Source of the DNA: Myotis daubentonii
Lineage: Eukaryota; Chordata; Mammalia; Chiroptera; Vespertilionidae
Length of the DNA: 64,000 nt
Assembly (NCBI RefSeq): GCF_963259705.1
Contig: NC_081847.1
Location: forward strand, 95,400,671-95,464,670
Reading direction: 5' to 3'
Part shown: positions 13,401 to 21,682 of the stretch, piece by piece
How the letters are laid out: each line of letters begins with the position of its first letter
Numbering within the stretch: the first letter of the stretch is position 1
Program-made: the position numbers and the translations under genes
The notes under the pieces: model-generated
Seen by the model: the letters and a program-made list of their open reading frames with translations, nothing else
Database searches by the model: none
What the model was told of the DNA's origin: nothing

Positions 13401-16400
13401 ACTCTGAAGCCAGAAAAGAAACCCCTGTTTTCTCCTTTCTTCCCGACTCCCGCTAAGCCTTGGGCGAGGTGGGCGGCCCTCTCCTTTCCGCCGGAGGGGG
13501 CTGTGAGCGAAACCTCCTGGTGCCGCCATCGATACGCTAAGGCAGGAGGAAAAGAATGTGGAAGGTCTCTGCTCACGCCAAGTGATGGCAGGAGCGGGCG
13601 GTTAATTTCTCAGCTTGTCTTTGCATTCTTTTTAACAGATTTCAGTCTACCCCCCCCCCCCCCGCCCACCACCACAGGCAGACAGACACCCAGGGCAGAG
13701 GAGAGCAAGGCTGCAGGCGAGAAAAGACAAAATGAAAAGCCCCTTTAACGCTTGAGAACAGCCAATACAGTTCAAGGATTGTTAAGTCACTGCAAGCAGA
13801 TCAACAGGGCTGCTCGGTCACGAACGACAGAGGTGCCTCTAGTCCATTGTCCCTTTCCCAGAGTTCCCAGGGGCTGGAGGAGTGCGAATTCCCACACGGC
13901 AGGGCCCTGAGATGACATAAGAGGTCACCGGTTTTGTCTGGTGCCCCTAGAGCAGACTCGGTGGCTGCGTGAGCGCTAGGAGGCGCCTGGGGTCGGGGCC
14001 TGGCAGGTCTGTGCATGGCCCTAGTGCTCAGCCCGCTCGCTCTGAATGCCCCGCTGTTCCCTGTCCCGAAGGATGGCACTACGGCGTTGCTGAAGGCCGC
14101 CAACAAGGGCTACCACGACGTCATCCAGGAGCTGCTGAAATTCTCCCCCTCCCTTGGCCTTCTGAAGGTAAGGAATTGTGCCTGTCTGTAAGAGAAGGGG
14201 TTGGAAATGAAGAAGTCTGTTCTTGGCCCGGCAGCGCGGCTCAGTGGTTGAGCGTTGGCCTGTGAACCAGGAGGTCATGATTGGATTCCCAGTCAGAGCA
14301 CAGGCCCGGGTTGTGGGCTCGATCCCCAGGGAGGGGCGTGCAGGCGGCAGCCGGTCCATGAGTCTCTCTCATCATGGACGTTTCTGTCTCTCTCCTTATT
14401 TCCCTTCTGCTCTGAAATAAAATAAAATAAAATAAATTTTTTTTTGAAAGAAAAGAGCATTGGCAGCACTTACACCGACCACCTGCTGTGCACCTTGGCG
14501 CACAGTGTCAGAGGCTGATGTGACTGGAGAGGGGGCATAAGGGAGCAGAAGACCGGCGAGTGCTGCTGGCTGAGTCACTCTGACGCACCGTCTTTCCTCT
14601 TAGAACGGGACGACAGCGCTCCACGCGGCCGTGCTCAGCGGGAACGTTAAGACCGTCGCGCTGCTCCTGGAGGCGGGGGCAGACCCAGCCCTGAGAAACA
14701 AGGTACGGGCCTGCCTTGCGGGTCTTTCGACTCCATCAGGCACCTGTGCAGAGGTCAGGCAGTGTCTGCCGTAACCAAGGTAACGCCTCTCTGGCTCCTG
14801 TCGCTCTCCTCGCACTTCCCCCTAGAAATGGCAGGCAGGGTGGTCACTGGGTTGTGGGTGAGCAGTCCCTTTGGACAGAGAATTACACTGAACGTATTGA
14901 TTTCAGAGAGGAAGGGAGAGGGGGAGATAGAAACATCAATGACGAGAGAGAATCATCGATTGGCTGCCTCCTGCACTGGGGATCGACCCCAAAACCCAGC
15001 TATGTGCCCTTGACTGGGAATCAAACTGGGACCTCCTGGTTCATAGGTCAGTGCTCAGCCATGAGCCATGCTGGCCTGGCTGGACCCAGAGAATTACTCT
15101 AAAACCCTGTATCGCCCTGACCGGTTTGGCTCAGTGGATAGAGCATCGGCCTGCGAACTGAAAGGTCTCAGGTTCAATTCCGGTCAAGGGCATGTACCTT
15201 GGTTGAGGGCACATCCCCAGTAGGGGGTGTGCAGGAGGCAGCTGATCGATGTTTCTCTCTCATCGATGTTTCTAATTCTCTATCTCTCTCCCTTCCTCTC
15301 TGTAAGAAATCAATAAAATACGCCCTAACTGGTTTGGCTCAGTGGATAGAGCGTCAGGCTGCAGACTCAAGGGTCCCAGGTTCGATTCCAGTCAAGGGCA
15401 TGTACCTTAATGGTGGGCACATCCCTGGTGGGGAGTGTGCAGGAGGCAGCTGATCGATGTCCCTCTCTCATGGATGTTTCTAACTCTCTATCTCTCTCCC
15501 TTCATCTCTGTAAAAAAATCAATAAAATATATATATTTTTAAAAATCAATAAAATATATATATATTTAAAAATCAATAAAATATATATTTTTTTAAAATA
15601 AAAATAAATAAAACCCTGTATTATCAGTGGGTTTCAGCTAACAAGGGCGCAGCTCCAGGGATGGGGAGACAGTGAGGGGGGGCAGCAGTGTGGGGGCAGG
15701 GTTATGAGTGTCCTGTTATCCACAAAGTGCCCTAAAAATGTCAGAGTCTAGTCGCTACCGCCACCCCCGGGGGCTGGATGGTCACATGCTGAGGATTGCT
15801 GGTGCTCTGTTTGGTGTCTGCATGGGAAAATGTCACTTTTGTGTTGTTAACAGGACTTCACTGCTCTGTTATAGAACCAACCCATGTCTTTTTACAACTC
15901 AGACTCTTTGGTTTACCGTTAGGCCAAATCTGGAGGTGGAAGATGCACAGTAGCCGTAGGAAAAACACGATTGTCGTAGTATTTCCTCTTATCCAGCATC
16001 TGCATGAGCTGTCCAGTGGGCGGGGTGGGGTGGGGCAGGAGCCCAGGACAGGTCTTGAAGAAGCACACTACACCGCTAACTTCTGTGTTTTGTTTAAAGA
16101 TTTTTAAATTTATTTTTAGAGAGAGAAACATCAATGGTTGCCTTCCGTAGGTGCCCTGACAAGATCGAACCCGCACCCAGGTATGCGCCCTGACTGGGAA
16201 TCGAACCAGCAGCCTTTTGGTGCCCAGGGCGATGCTCAACCAACGGAGCCACACCAGCCAGGGCTAAGCCGCTCGCTTTGAAGGAGGAAGTGGGTGTGGC
16301 GAAAGCTATTTTTATTTTACACTTTTCTGCCGCTTGAATTTCTATACGCGTCTGCTGCTGTGTCTGATTTTATTCATAAGGAGAACAAAAGCAAGGAGCC

Positions 16401-17275
16401 CGTCGTGACACTTTGAAAGAAACTGTCAGGAAGCACAGCTGAACAGCCAAGGGTCTCCTCCACTCCACGTAACCCATGGGTCCTCTCCTGCTCCTACCAC
16501 CGACCTGCTTGGTGACAGCTTATCTCTGCTTATCTCTTCCCGAGGTGCTGAGATTAGCTTCCATTGGTGGGCCTGGGGAGTGATAAGGCAGCGGGAAGCA
16601 CCACCCCTGTCTTATCTTTAGACCTTGGACGGGGACGTCCAGGGCTGAATGAAGGGGCCAGGGAGCAGTTAGAACCTTTATATAGAAACTGGAAATGCAG
16701 TTCTGGGTGTGCCTCCTGGGAGCTCAGCGGTGGTGGTTGTGGGGGTTCCCAGTGAGCACAGCACGGGCCAGGGCGCTCCGAGAGCTATGAGTCTACGTGC
16801 GGCTGCTCCTGATGGAGGCTCAGGCGGGCCCTTCGAGGGCACATACCAGTGTTTATGGAGCACAGGCCAGATGCGCGGGGCGTTGCGCCGGAAACGAGAA
16901 CACACGACCAGAAAGCGTGGGCCCTGGCGTCCAGGGGGGGACCGTCTAGTGAGAGGCACGGCTAGGTGGAACAGTAACCCTAACAAAAAACAACCCTGAC
17001 CGCTGACGTGTTCACGTTCCAGAGAGACCTCTAATGCCTGAACACAAAGCAGAGTCCAGAGGGGTGTTTCACCAGGAAAGAAGCAGGTTCGGGTCCGAGC
17101 CCCCTCGTTGGAGTCCCTAAAACCACACCAGCTGTGGGAATCCGCTAATGCCTGTCTTACCTTCTTTCAGGCCAACAAACTTCCAGCAGAACTCACCCAA
17201 AACGAGCGAATACTGAGTCTCCTGCGAGGCACGGAGGGCCACAGGAAGAGCTACCTGAGCTGCATATTTGACTGA
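1308..17275 (+). CDS. ANKRD29: ANKRD29, 3' eight coding exons (gene span in window)
   Basis: Eight exons (1308-1406, 2740-2838, 5873-5971, 7692-7790, 12275-12373, 14072-14167, 14604-14702, 17171-17275) splice into one open frame of 265 codons plus stop. It matches remembered mammalian ANKRD29 almost residue for residue. Seven exons each encode one ankyrin repeat with the usual G-T-A-L-x-x-A-A and L-L-x-x-G-A-x core. The last encodes a short C-terminal tail. Ankyrin repeats form a protein-binding solenoid; the cellular partner of ANKRD29 is not established to my knowledge. The family protein is about 301 aa, so roughly 40 N-terminal residues and the promoter lie upstream of the window. All splice sites are GT-AG and no frame break is seen. 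The gene is followed on the same strand by NPC1, as in other mammals. Confidence 0.97.
1765..1932 (-). mobile_element. Ves-type SINE, reverse, 5'-truncated
   Basis: It starts with the A-tail complement (tttttattgattt), then agagagagagaaacatcaat, ctgcctcctgcacgcc and ggggatcgagcc. The tRNA-like head is cut off. Confidence 0.8.
2530..2690 (-). mobile_element. Older degenerate tRNA-derived SINE, reverse
   Basis: T-rich start, gagagggagggagggag tract, then tgttccacttgctatgcat and a degraded 'gggatggagccggcaaac'. It resembles an older relative of the Ves family. Confidence 0.5.
2740..2838 (+). CDS. ANKRD29: ANKRD29 exon, ankyrin repeat
   Basis: 99 bp, phase 0. Reads SGTTALFFAAQQGHNDVV and on to STEFRTK. 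Acceptor ctctcccag, donor gtaagt. A second AG four bases into the exon (tcag) could in principle compete, but it would break the frame. The next intron (to 5872) has C-rich runs near 4250 and 4380 and a SINE at 5525-5760. Confidence 0.96.
5525..5760 (+). mobile_element. Ves-type SINE, forward
   Basis: Head ccctggccagtttggttcag, box-B-like ggttcgagtcc, gtgtgcaggaggcaaccaat, CT-rich body and tail aaaatccatgggaaaata. Confidence 0.9.
5873..5971 (+). CDS. ANKRD29: ANKRD29 exon, ankyrin repeat
   Basis: 99 bp, phase 0. Reads DGGTALLAASQYGHRQVV and on to VHDQLY. Acceptor cccgcag, donor gtgagt. The following intron holds two forward Ves SINEs (about 6356-6595 and 7110-7335). Confidence 0.97.
6356..6595 (+). 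mobile_element. Ves-type SINE, forward
   Basis: Head ccctgctggtgcggctcag, gaaccaggaggtcatggttc, gtgcaggaggcagccgat, CT-rich body and A-rich tail. Confidence 0.85.
7110..7335 (+). mobile_element. Ves-type SINE, forward
   Basis: Head gcctggccgcgtggctcg, gaaccaggaggtcacggttt, catgcaggaggcagcagatc, tail aaataaataaaaat and further A-rich units. Confidence 0.88.
7692..7790 (+). CDS. ANKRD29: ANKRD29 exon, ankyrin repeat
   Basis: 99 bp, phase 0. Reads DGATALFLAAQGGYLDVT and on to VNQPRQ. Acceptor cccctcag, donor gtaatg. The next intron (7791-12274) holds nested SINE and hAT insertions at 8.8-9.2 kb, an L1 3' fragment, two more SINEs and a 22-bp minisatellite at its 3' end. Confidence 0.97.
8806..9225 (-). 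mobile_element. Ves-related SINE, reverse, split by a hAT element
   Basis: The left part (8806-8966) runs from the tail complement through catgccccgactggggatcg to ccaccttttggtatatg. The right part (9187-9225) resumes with atgctccaaccaactgagct and ends ccagccagggc. The break is exactly a hAT insertion with an 8-bp duplication. Confidence 0.88.
8967..9178. mobile_element. Non-autonomous hAT element inside a SINE
   Basis: 212 bp flanked by a perfect 8-bp direct repeat ggtatatg (8959-8966 and 9179-9186), the hallmark of hAT transposition. Terminal inverted repeats read cagtggtcggcaaac and, at the right end, gtttgccgaccac. The right 60 bp (gaagagccacactcaagggg and on) match the arms of the fold-back elements at 12959 and 59217. 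Confidence 0.9.
9236..9330 (-). mobile_element. L1 3'-end fragment, reverse
   Basis: tttttattgtttaaaggtat followed by tacatatgtctcc and gaccttcccctggcc reads as the reverse of a bat L1 3' end (tail, short AT-rich end, polypurine tract). Confidence 0.55.
9335..9563 (-). mobile_element. Ves SINE, reverse, nearly full length
   Basis: Tail complement tatattttattgattt, agaaacatcgatgagagag, cagctgcctcctgcacac and cggaatcgaacctgggac, ending ctgagccaaaccggttaggg. Confidence 0.93.
11152..11290 (-). mobile_element. Ves SINE, reverse, truncated
   Basis: atgttttattgatttcagag, tagaaacatcagtgatggga, cggctacctcccgcacgcc and tggggatggagcccacaac; the tRNA-like head is missing. Confidence 0.85.
11998..12262. 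repeat. 22-bp minisatellite abutting an ANKRD29 acceptor
   Basis: About 12 copies of a unit gtggctgccatgtggacgcc plus gt, with small variants (one shortened unit near 12078). It ends about 13 bases before the exon at 12275, leaving a very short pyrimidine tract. Confidence 0.95.
12275..12373 (+). CDS. ANKRD29: ANKRD29 exon, ankyrin repeat
   Basis: 99 bp, phase 0. Reads DGTAPLWIASQMGHSEVV and on to DRDAARD. The donor is gtgagt. The acceptor tract is only tcctctcgctgcag, because a GT-rich minisatellite occupies the intron up to about 14 bases from the exon. The next intron holds a fold-back hAT MITE (12959-13184) and a C-run at about 13650. Confidence 0.96.
12959..13184. mobile_element. Fold-back hAT MITE
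   Basis: Two long inverted arms: gtggtcggcaaaccgcagct at the left mirrors the right end tttgccgaccac. Both arms contain ggccccttgagtgtggctct or its complement. The middle is about 60 bp. Near the right end a short segment (cagtttgccgagccgcag) is duplicated. The flanking 8-mers acctaacc and acttcacc are an imperfect target duplication. Confidence 0.82.
14072..14167 (+). CDS. ANKRD29: ANKRD29 exon, ankyrin repeat
   Basis: 96 bp, phase 0, one codon shorter than its sister exons. Reads DGTTALLKAANKGYHDVI and on to SLGLLK. Acceptor cccgaag, donor gtaagg. The next intron (14168-14603) is largely one forward Ves SINE. Confidence 0.96.
14224..14446 (+). mobile_element. Ves SINE, forward
   Basis: Head ggcccggcagcgcggctcag, gaaccaggaggtcatgattg, cgggttgtgggctcgatccc, CT-rich body and (aaaat)n tail. 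Confidence 0.92.
14604..14702 (+). CDS. ANKRD29: ANKRD29 exon, ankyrin repeat
   Basis: 99 bp, phase 0. Reads NGTTALHAAVLSGNVKTV and on to DPALRNK. Acceptor cctcttag, donor gtacgg. The next intron (14703-17170) holds four SINEs (14890-15614 and 16098-16266). I see nothing coding in its remainder. Confidence 0.97.
14890..15085 (-). mobile_element. Ves SINE, reverse
   Basis: tattgatttcagagaggaag, agaaacatcaatgacgagag, ggctgcctcctgcactgggg and tgacctcctgg-like box complement, ending ccatgctggcctggc. Confidence 0.88.
15113..15319 (+). mobile_element. Ves SINE, forward, first of a tandem pair
   Basis: Head cgccctgaccggtttggctc, box-B-like ggttcaattccgg, gtgcaggaggcagctgatcg, tail aagaaatcaataaaata. 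It runs directly into a second copy. Confidence 0.95.
15320..15614 (+). mobile_element. Ves SINE, forward, second of a tandem pair with expanded tail
   Basis: Head cgccctaactggtttggctc, box-B-like ggttcgattcc. The tail has expanded into about three copies of a unit like aatcaataaaatatatat with T-runs between them. Confidence 0.94.
16098..16266 (-). mobile_element. Ves-related SINE, reverse
   Basis: gagagagaaacatcaatggt, tgactgggaatcgaaccagc and ccttttggtgcccagggcga, ending ccacaccagccagggc. Confidence 0.85.
17171..17275 (+). CDS. ANKRD29: ANKRD29 terminal coding exon
   Basis: Acceptor cttctttcag. 34 codons plus TGA at 17273-17275. Starts ANKLPAELTQNERILSLL and ends HRKSYLSCIFD. The human protein, as remembered, ends at the KS, so this copy appears to carry seven extra residues. 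Confidence 0.94.
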   Translation, partial: ANKLPAELTQNERILSLLRGTEGHRKSYLSCIFD

Positions 17276-18088
17276 AGGGAGGAACCGTCACCGCATTGCC
17301 CACTGGAAACTGCTTTCAGATGGTGTTGGAGATTCTGTGAGGAGACAGCGCCCTGGTTGCCCACCCAGGTTCCCCACCCAGAAGAGCTGTGCCTGGTGCC
17401 TGAGGCACAGGGCAGGGACCTCCTCATTCACACGGCTGCTCGCGCGGCCTGCAGCCCACTCCCCGGGGCCTGGCAGGGTCGTGGACTCACTCGTGTCTCT
17501 CGGTTAAACCCTAATTGTTAAACCTTCCAAGAGCTTTAAGTCAGAAGACAGAAAGACTGTAAGCCTTTAAAAGCTGCAGGTCTGACCTCCGATGAGCTAG
17601 TGCCCTTCAGCTTTTGTGTTACATGTAAGTGTGCTAAAATGTGTAGCTCCGTGACATTTTACATGTATGCATGTATGTCGTCCCAGTGTAAGGTGTTCTC
17701 CTACCCAAGGATCATAGCCGTGGTCTCAGAGACCTGACGTGCGAACGTGCATCACTAAGAAGACAAAGTGTTCATGTGTGAGTTGAGCCGGACCTTGGTC
17801 CTAACACGTAAAAGCCATGTTTACCCGGAGTCCGTATTGCAGGACGGGTAGGATGCAAGTGGCAAGTTTGGAAATTCAGAAAATTACAAACCGTGGGCCT
17901 TGAGGATTGTTTTTTTTTTAGCTTTTATTTAGGTTATGTTATCGGGACCCTGATTCCTGTGCCATTGGCATGCTCTGGAGTCTGGAGCTTCCAGCATCTC
18001 TCTGCTTGGTACCGTGGCTTTGCGGTCCTTGGATACAATGTGTGATATGTGCAAGTACGATACGCTAGCACGATTGCAGGACTGTAGT

Positions 18089-18094
18089 AATAAA
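18089..18094 (+). terminator. Candidate proximal poly(A) signal
   Basis: AATAAA with a GT-rich element 5-20 bases downstream, about 815 bases after the ANKRD29 stop. Confidence 0.4.
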
Positions 18095-19257
18095 AGACCG
18101 TTGTTAGTGTGTAGTAAGTGTTCCTCTATGCATGCTCTTGAGCTAGTGGGTTCCAAGAAGGAAACCTGGGTTTTATGGAATTATTCCTCTGAGAAAGGTG
18201 TCAAAATTTATATTCGATGCACTTAACAATCAGTGGTGTCTACATGCCTCATTCGGTGCCTACGCGCACAGACATGAGCTAACCCTCTCTCTGTAACCCG
18301 CCGTGATGAACACGGGTATTCTGTGACTTAGAAACACATCTTCCGTTCTCTCGTTCCTGTTCTGCTCTGTGTCCCGCCAGTGTTCTGTGTAAACACACGT
18401 TGACACGGAGGGAAATGTAACCCCAGGAGGGTTTTAACCAACTTGCAGTGTCACTAAAAGCATTTTCGTTAAGTCAGTAAACAACGGAGTCTAACTTTGA
18501 AATTGGCAGATATCCTTCTAAAGTTTGTTATGATCAATAACATAACCAACAGATATTAGCTTATTTTGATCATTATCACAAGCAAAGCCAGTACTGGGCA
18601 ACCCACAGCCTGGCCAGCTATGCAACACGCCTGCAGTCTCACGTCAGGATAAACAATGAGAAAGCTTCGTCTGGATTGCTGAACCCCGTATATTAATATT
18701 TTAGTAGCTGCAAAGCAGTGCCAGTTTCCTCATTGACTGTCTTTTACTCAGCAAAGTTGTGCAATTACACATCCCCCCATGAGAATTTCACAAAGCAATA
18801 TTTATTCTGAAGAGGAAAATAATGTGGCCTTAAATTTTTAATATTTTTTGCCTTAGTTAGAGCCCTAACTTAGAGCCTTAAGCCAAAAATGGTTGCTCAT
18901 CACTGATCTAAATCAAAAGTTTTATGGGGACTGATAGCAAAGTTCCAAAGGACAAAAATGCAATGAAGTCACAAACTTAATGTTGTTGTTTTTCACTAAG
19001 ACATGCTTTCCTTGGCCTATTTATGAGATCATTTTATGTGGATAATGCTCTTGATCAATATCAGGGTCATTAAAATGAATCCAGGAGCTTTAACAATATT
19101 TAAGGGAGCCTCTGACTGTAGGCAAGAGGTCTCTAGCGTAGAAGGCTCACGTGTGGTCTCGATGAGATGATATTATCCACAGCAGGGAAGATGATCATCT
19201 AAATCACTCACCCAAGACTGGAAAAAACCAAACAAAACGTTCCGTTATTTAAAGTTA

Positions 19258-19325
19258 AATTGCAACCTGGGCACGTGCCCTGACCAGGAATCAAACTCTG
19301 ACCTCCTGGTTCATGGGTTGATAAC
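19258..19325 (-). mobile_element. SINE fragment, reverse
   Basis: Only the box region remains: gcaacctgggcacgtgccct, tgaccaggaatcaaactctg and acctcctggttcatgggtt. Confidence 0.65.
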
Positions 19326-19598
19326 AGGCAAACAGGTTACTTTTCACTGAATTTACTGGGTGACATTGGTTAATGAAATTGTATAGATTTCAGGGGTGCA
19401 CTTCTAAAAAAATGTTTTTAAAGCTGAATTGCATTTGTTTGTACACAGATAGATGGTTCTTGTTTTATGTTCATCTAACTCACAGTTCATTGAGCTCTTA
19501 GAACTAGCAATTCCTATGCAAGGCATGTGTTTAATTCAACCACAGAAGTTTTTCATTATGTCCATTTGTCTGATGAAATACTCCAGGTTATAATTCAA

Positions 19599-19604
19599 AA
19601 TAAA
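19599..19604 (+). terminator. Candidate distal poly(A) signal
   Basis: AATAAA followed within 20-50 bases by a T/GT-rich stretch (tttgcctttgctgc). It is an alternative end for the ANKRD29 transcript. Confidence 0.4.
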
Positions 19605-19880
19605 GTTAATATACTACCCAGTTTGCCTTTGCTGCTTTTTCCTGTTTGTGTTTAATCAGAAGGTATTTCTGTGATTCTAAATAAGATGGAATTTTAGAAT
19701 TAATGACTCAGCTCCGTAAGCCTTATATTACTTATAGACTTATGATTTCATTATTTCTACCGTGGATCACTTTTGTCATGATGCCAGGAGGTTTTTTTAT
19801 TCAGACAAAAATTCCCGGGAGAGTCACAGAAGATGCTACAAATAGAAACTCTTCATTGTTTTGCTGCTTTCAGTGTGGGA

Positions 19881-19928
19881 AGTCGGGGGGGGGGGGTGGG
19901 GGGGAGGCAGGCGGGGGGCGGGGGGGAA
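19881..19928 (+). other. G-run cluster, potential G-quadruplex
   Basis: Successive G runs of 13, 7, 6 and 7 separated by one to a few bases (t, aggcaggc-like spacers, c). This fits the G3+N1-7 quadruplex pattern. Confidence 0.6.
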
Positions 19929-20897
19929 GTTGCCGCATGGAGGCAGTAAGGAAGGGCGGAGAATACAGACATATTTTTCAAAACAGATAGAGGCAGAGCT
20001 AAGGGTAGTTGGTGATTAATTGAACATGGGGAGTGAGGGGAAAGGTGAATTATACTAAGTATGTCAGGAGACCCTAAAACGCCCCCTCTCCCCCCAGTTT
20101 TGCTGATTGGCTAGGAGGACCCCAGAGCTCATCCCATGGTCATACTCGGGCGAAGATGACAGCAAAAGGGTGTGTAGCAAGATCAGCGGAGGGGAAGGGA
20201 AGTGGCGTGAAGGCAGGAAAGCAGTGCAGGCTCCAAGAGTCTCCAGCAGTCACTGGGCGAGCCTCCTTGCTCTCCCAACGAGTGTGACAACACCGTGAAG
20301 TGCTGTCCCCGGGGGAAGCTCAATGGAGACTCACCAGGCTTTTAATTAACTGGTCACAGGCACCCTCTGCCTGGCCTTGCCAAGATCCCAGACGTCCAGG
20401 CATCGGCACAGACCACATGGTTTGTAAGCCACTTGGGCTCAGTGAGCCCTTGCCATTCAGGGAAAGTCTGATGTCAGTGCAGGGAATGTTTGACAGCCGA
20501 GCCCCCAGGTGCCAGCCGACAGCCGACCTCGTAGGCAAGAATCTCTAAGGAGAGCAGCCCCAGGTCTGCTGTCAACTCTTCTCCACACGCGAGATTTCAC
20601 GGTGCACACGGTGCCAGTAACTGGTAGGAAATGGGGGAAACAGGGTTCAGGGACACACAGAGAGAGAGAGTTTGGGACAAGTTGAAGAATGTGTGAAAAC
20701 AGATTCCAGGGGGCCGTTGTCAACTGCGGCTGACGTTTAGAACTAGATTGCCACTGATCTTTGCAGAGTGATGGGAGGAAAGAGGGACACTCTGGTGCGA
20801 GAAAGACTGAGGACGAACTTGGAAGCAAAAAAGGAAGTTAGCAGAAACAACGTGAAATGGACAGGAGGGGGGATGGGACTGTCTCCTTCCTATATGA

Positions 20898-21118
20898 AAT
20901 GGACAGCAGGGGTGGCTCAGTGGTTGAGGGTCGACCTATGAGCCAGGAGGTCACAGTTCAATTCCCAGTCAGGGCACATGTCCAGGTTGTAGGCTCCATG
21001 CCCAGTGTGGGGCGTGCAGGAGGCAGCTGATGGATGATCCTCTCTCATCATTGATGTTTCTCTCTCTCCCTCTCCCTCTCCCTTTCTCTCTGAAATCAAT
21101 TAAAAAATGTATTTTTAA
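20898..21118 (+). mobile_element. Ves SINE, forward
   Basis: ggtggctcagtggttgaggg, gagccaggaggtcacagttc, ggggcgtgcaggaggcagct, CT-rich body and a ctgaaatcaattaaaaaa tail. Confidence 0.92.
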
Positions 21119-21312
21119 ATGTGGTCTGGAAATAATTGTCGCTGTGACGGGTAGAACTGCATTTGTGAAGCCGCCCCAAGCACTTCCTAGGCATCGCTGG
21201 CAGCTGGCAGCGGCCGAATGCTCGCTCACAAGAAAGGAAGCCCTTTGTGCCACATCATGACGATGTAAGGTCTGTGGGGTGCGACGGAGGCGGGCCTGTG
21301 AGTTCATGTTCT

Positions 21313-21440
21313 AGAACAGTGGTTCTCGACCTTGGCTGCACATTAGAATCACCTGGGAATCTTTTTAAAATCCTGATTTCTGGGCCTCATCCTCCGGAAA
21401 TTCTGTTTCCTTGTTACTAATGTTGTGGCCCCACCCCATC
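21313..21440 (+). mobile_element. MER5A-like ancient hAT relic
   Basis: cagtggttctcgaccttggc, tgcacattagaatcacctgg and tcctgatttctgggcctcat follow the known MER5A consensus order, with divergence expected of an old mammalian copy. Confidence 0.8.
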
Positions 21441-21682
21441 GCAAAGAAACAGAATTTTCTGTTAACAAACAGAAATTAATTAACAAAATTAATTTCACTG
21501 GCAGCCAGAGAAATCTCCCCGGCTGAGCCACCAAACACCAGCAGGACAAACGCATTTTCTAGCTCTCGGACTGCGAGACTCCACCCTCGGCTACATCATC
21601 TATGTATTTGTGGAAAGGCAATACTTTAAGGTGATTTTAAACGATGGGCGAAGTCACGTTTTAACAATTGAAGGACTTTATT

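Larger units (their letters stand above)
17276..19604 (+). other. ANKRD29: Probable ANKRD29 3' UTR with candidate poly(A) signals
   Basis: AT-richer unique sequence follows the stop. AATAAA occurs at 18089-18094, followed by a GT-rich stretch (ttgttagtgtgtag), and again at 19599-19604. Either could be the cleavage signal; the second would give a UTR near the length I recall for human ANKRD29. A SINE fragment lies at 19258-19325. The true end cannot be fixed without transcripts. Confidence 0.5.

Noticed and set aside
15113..15200. Possible tRNA genes in SINE heads
   Set aside because: They have A/B-box-like motifs but no intact cloverleaf, and continue into the SINE body and A-tail; they are tRNA-derived SINEs.
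17909..18240. Possible reverse processed element starting with a T-run
   Set aside because: There is a T-run followed by a short open frame, but no recognisable parent and no flanking duplication; left as 3' UTR sequence.
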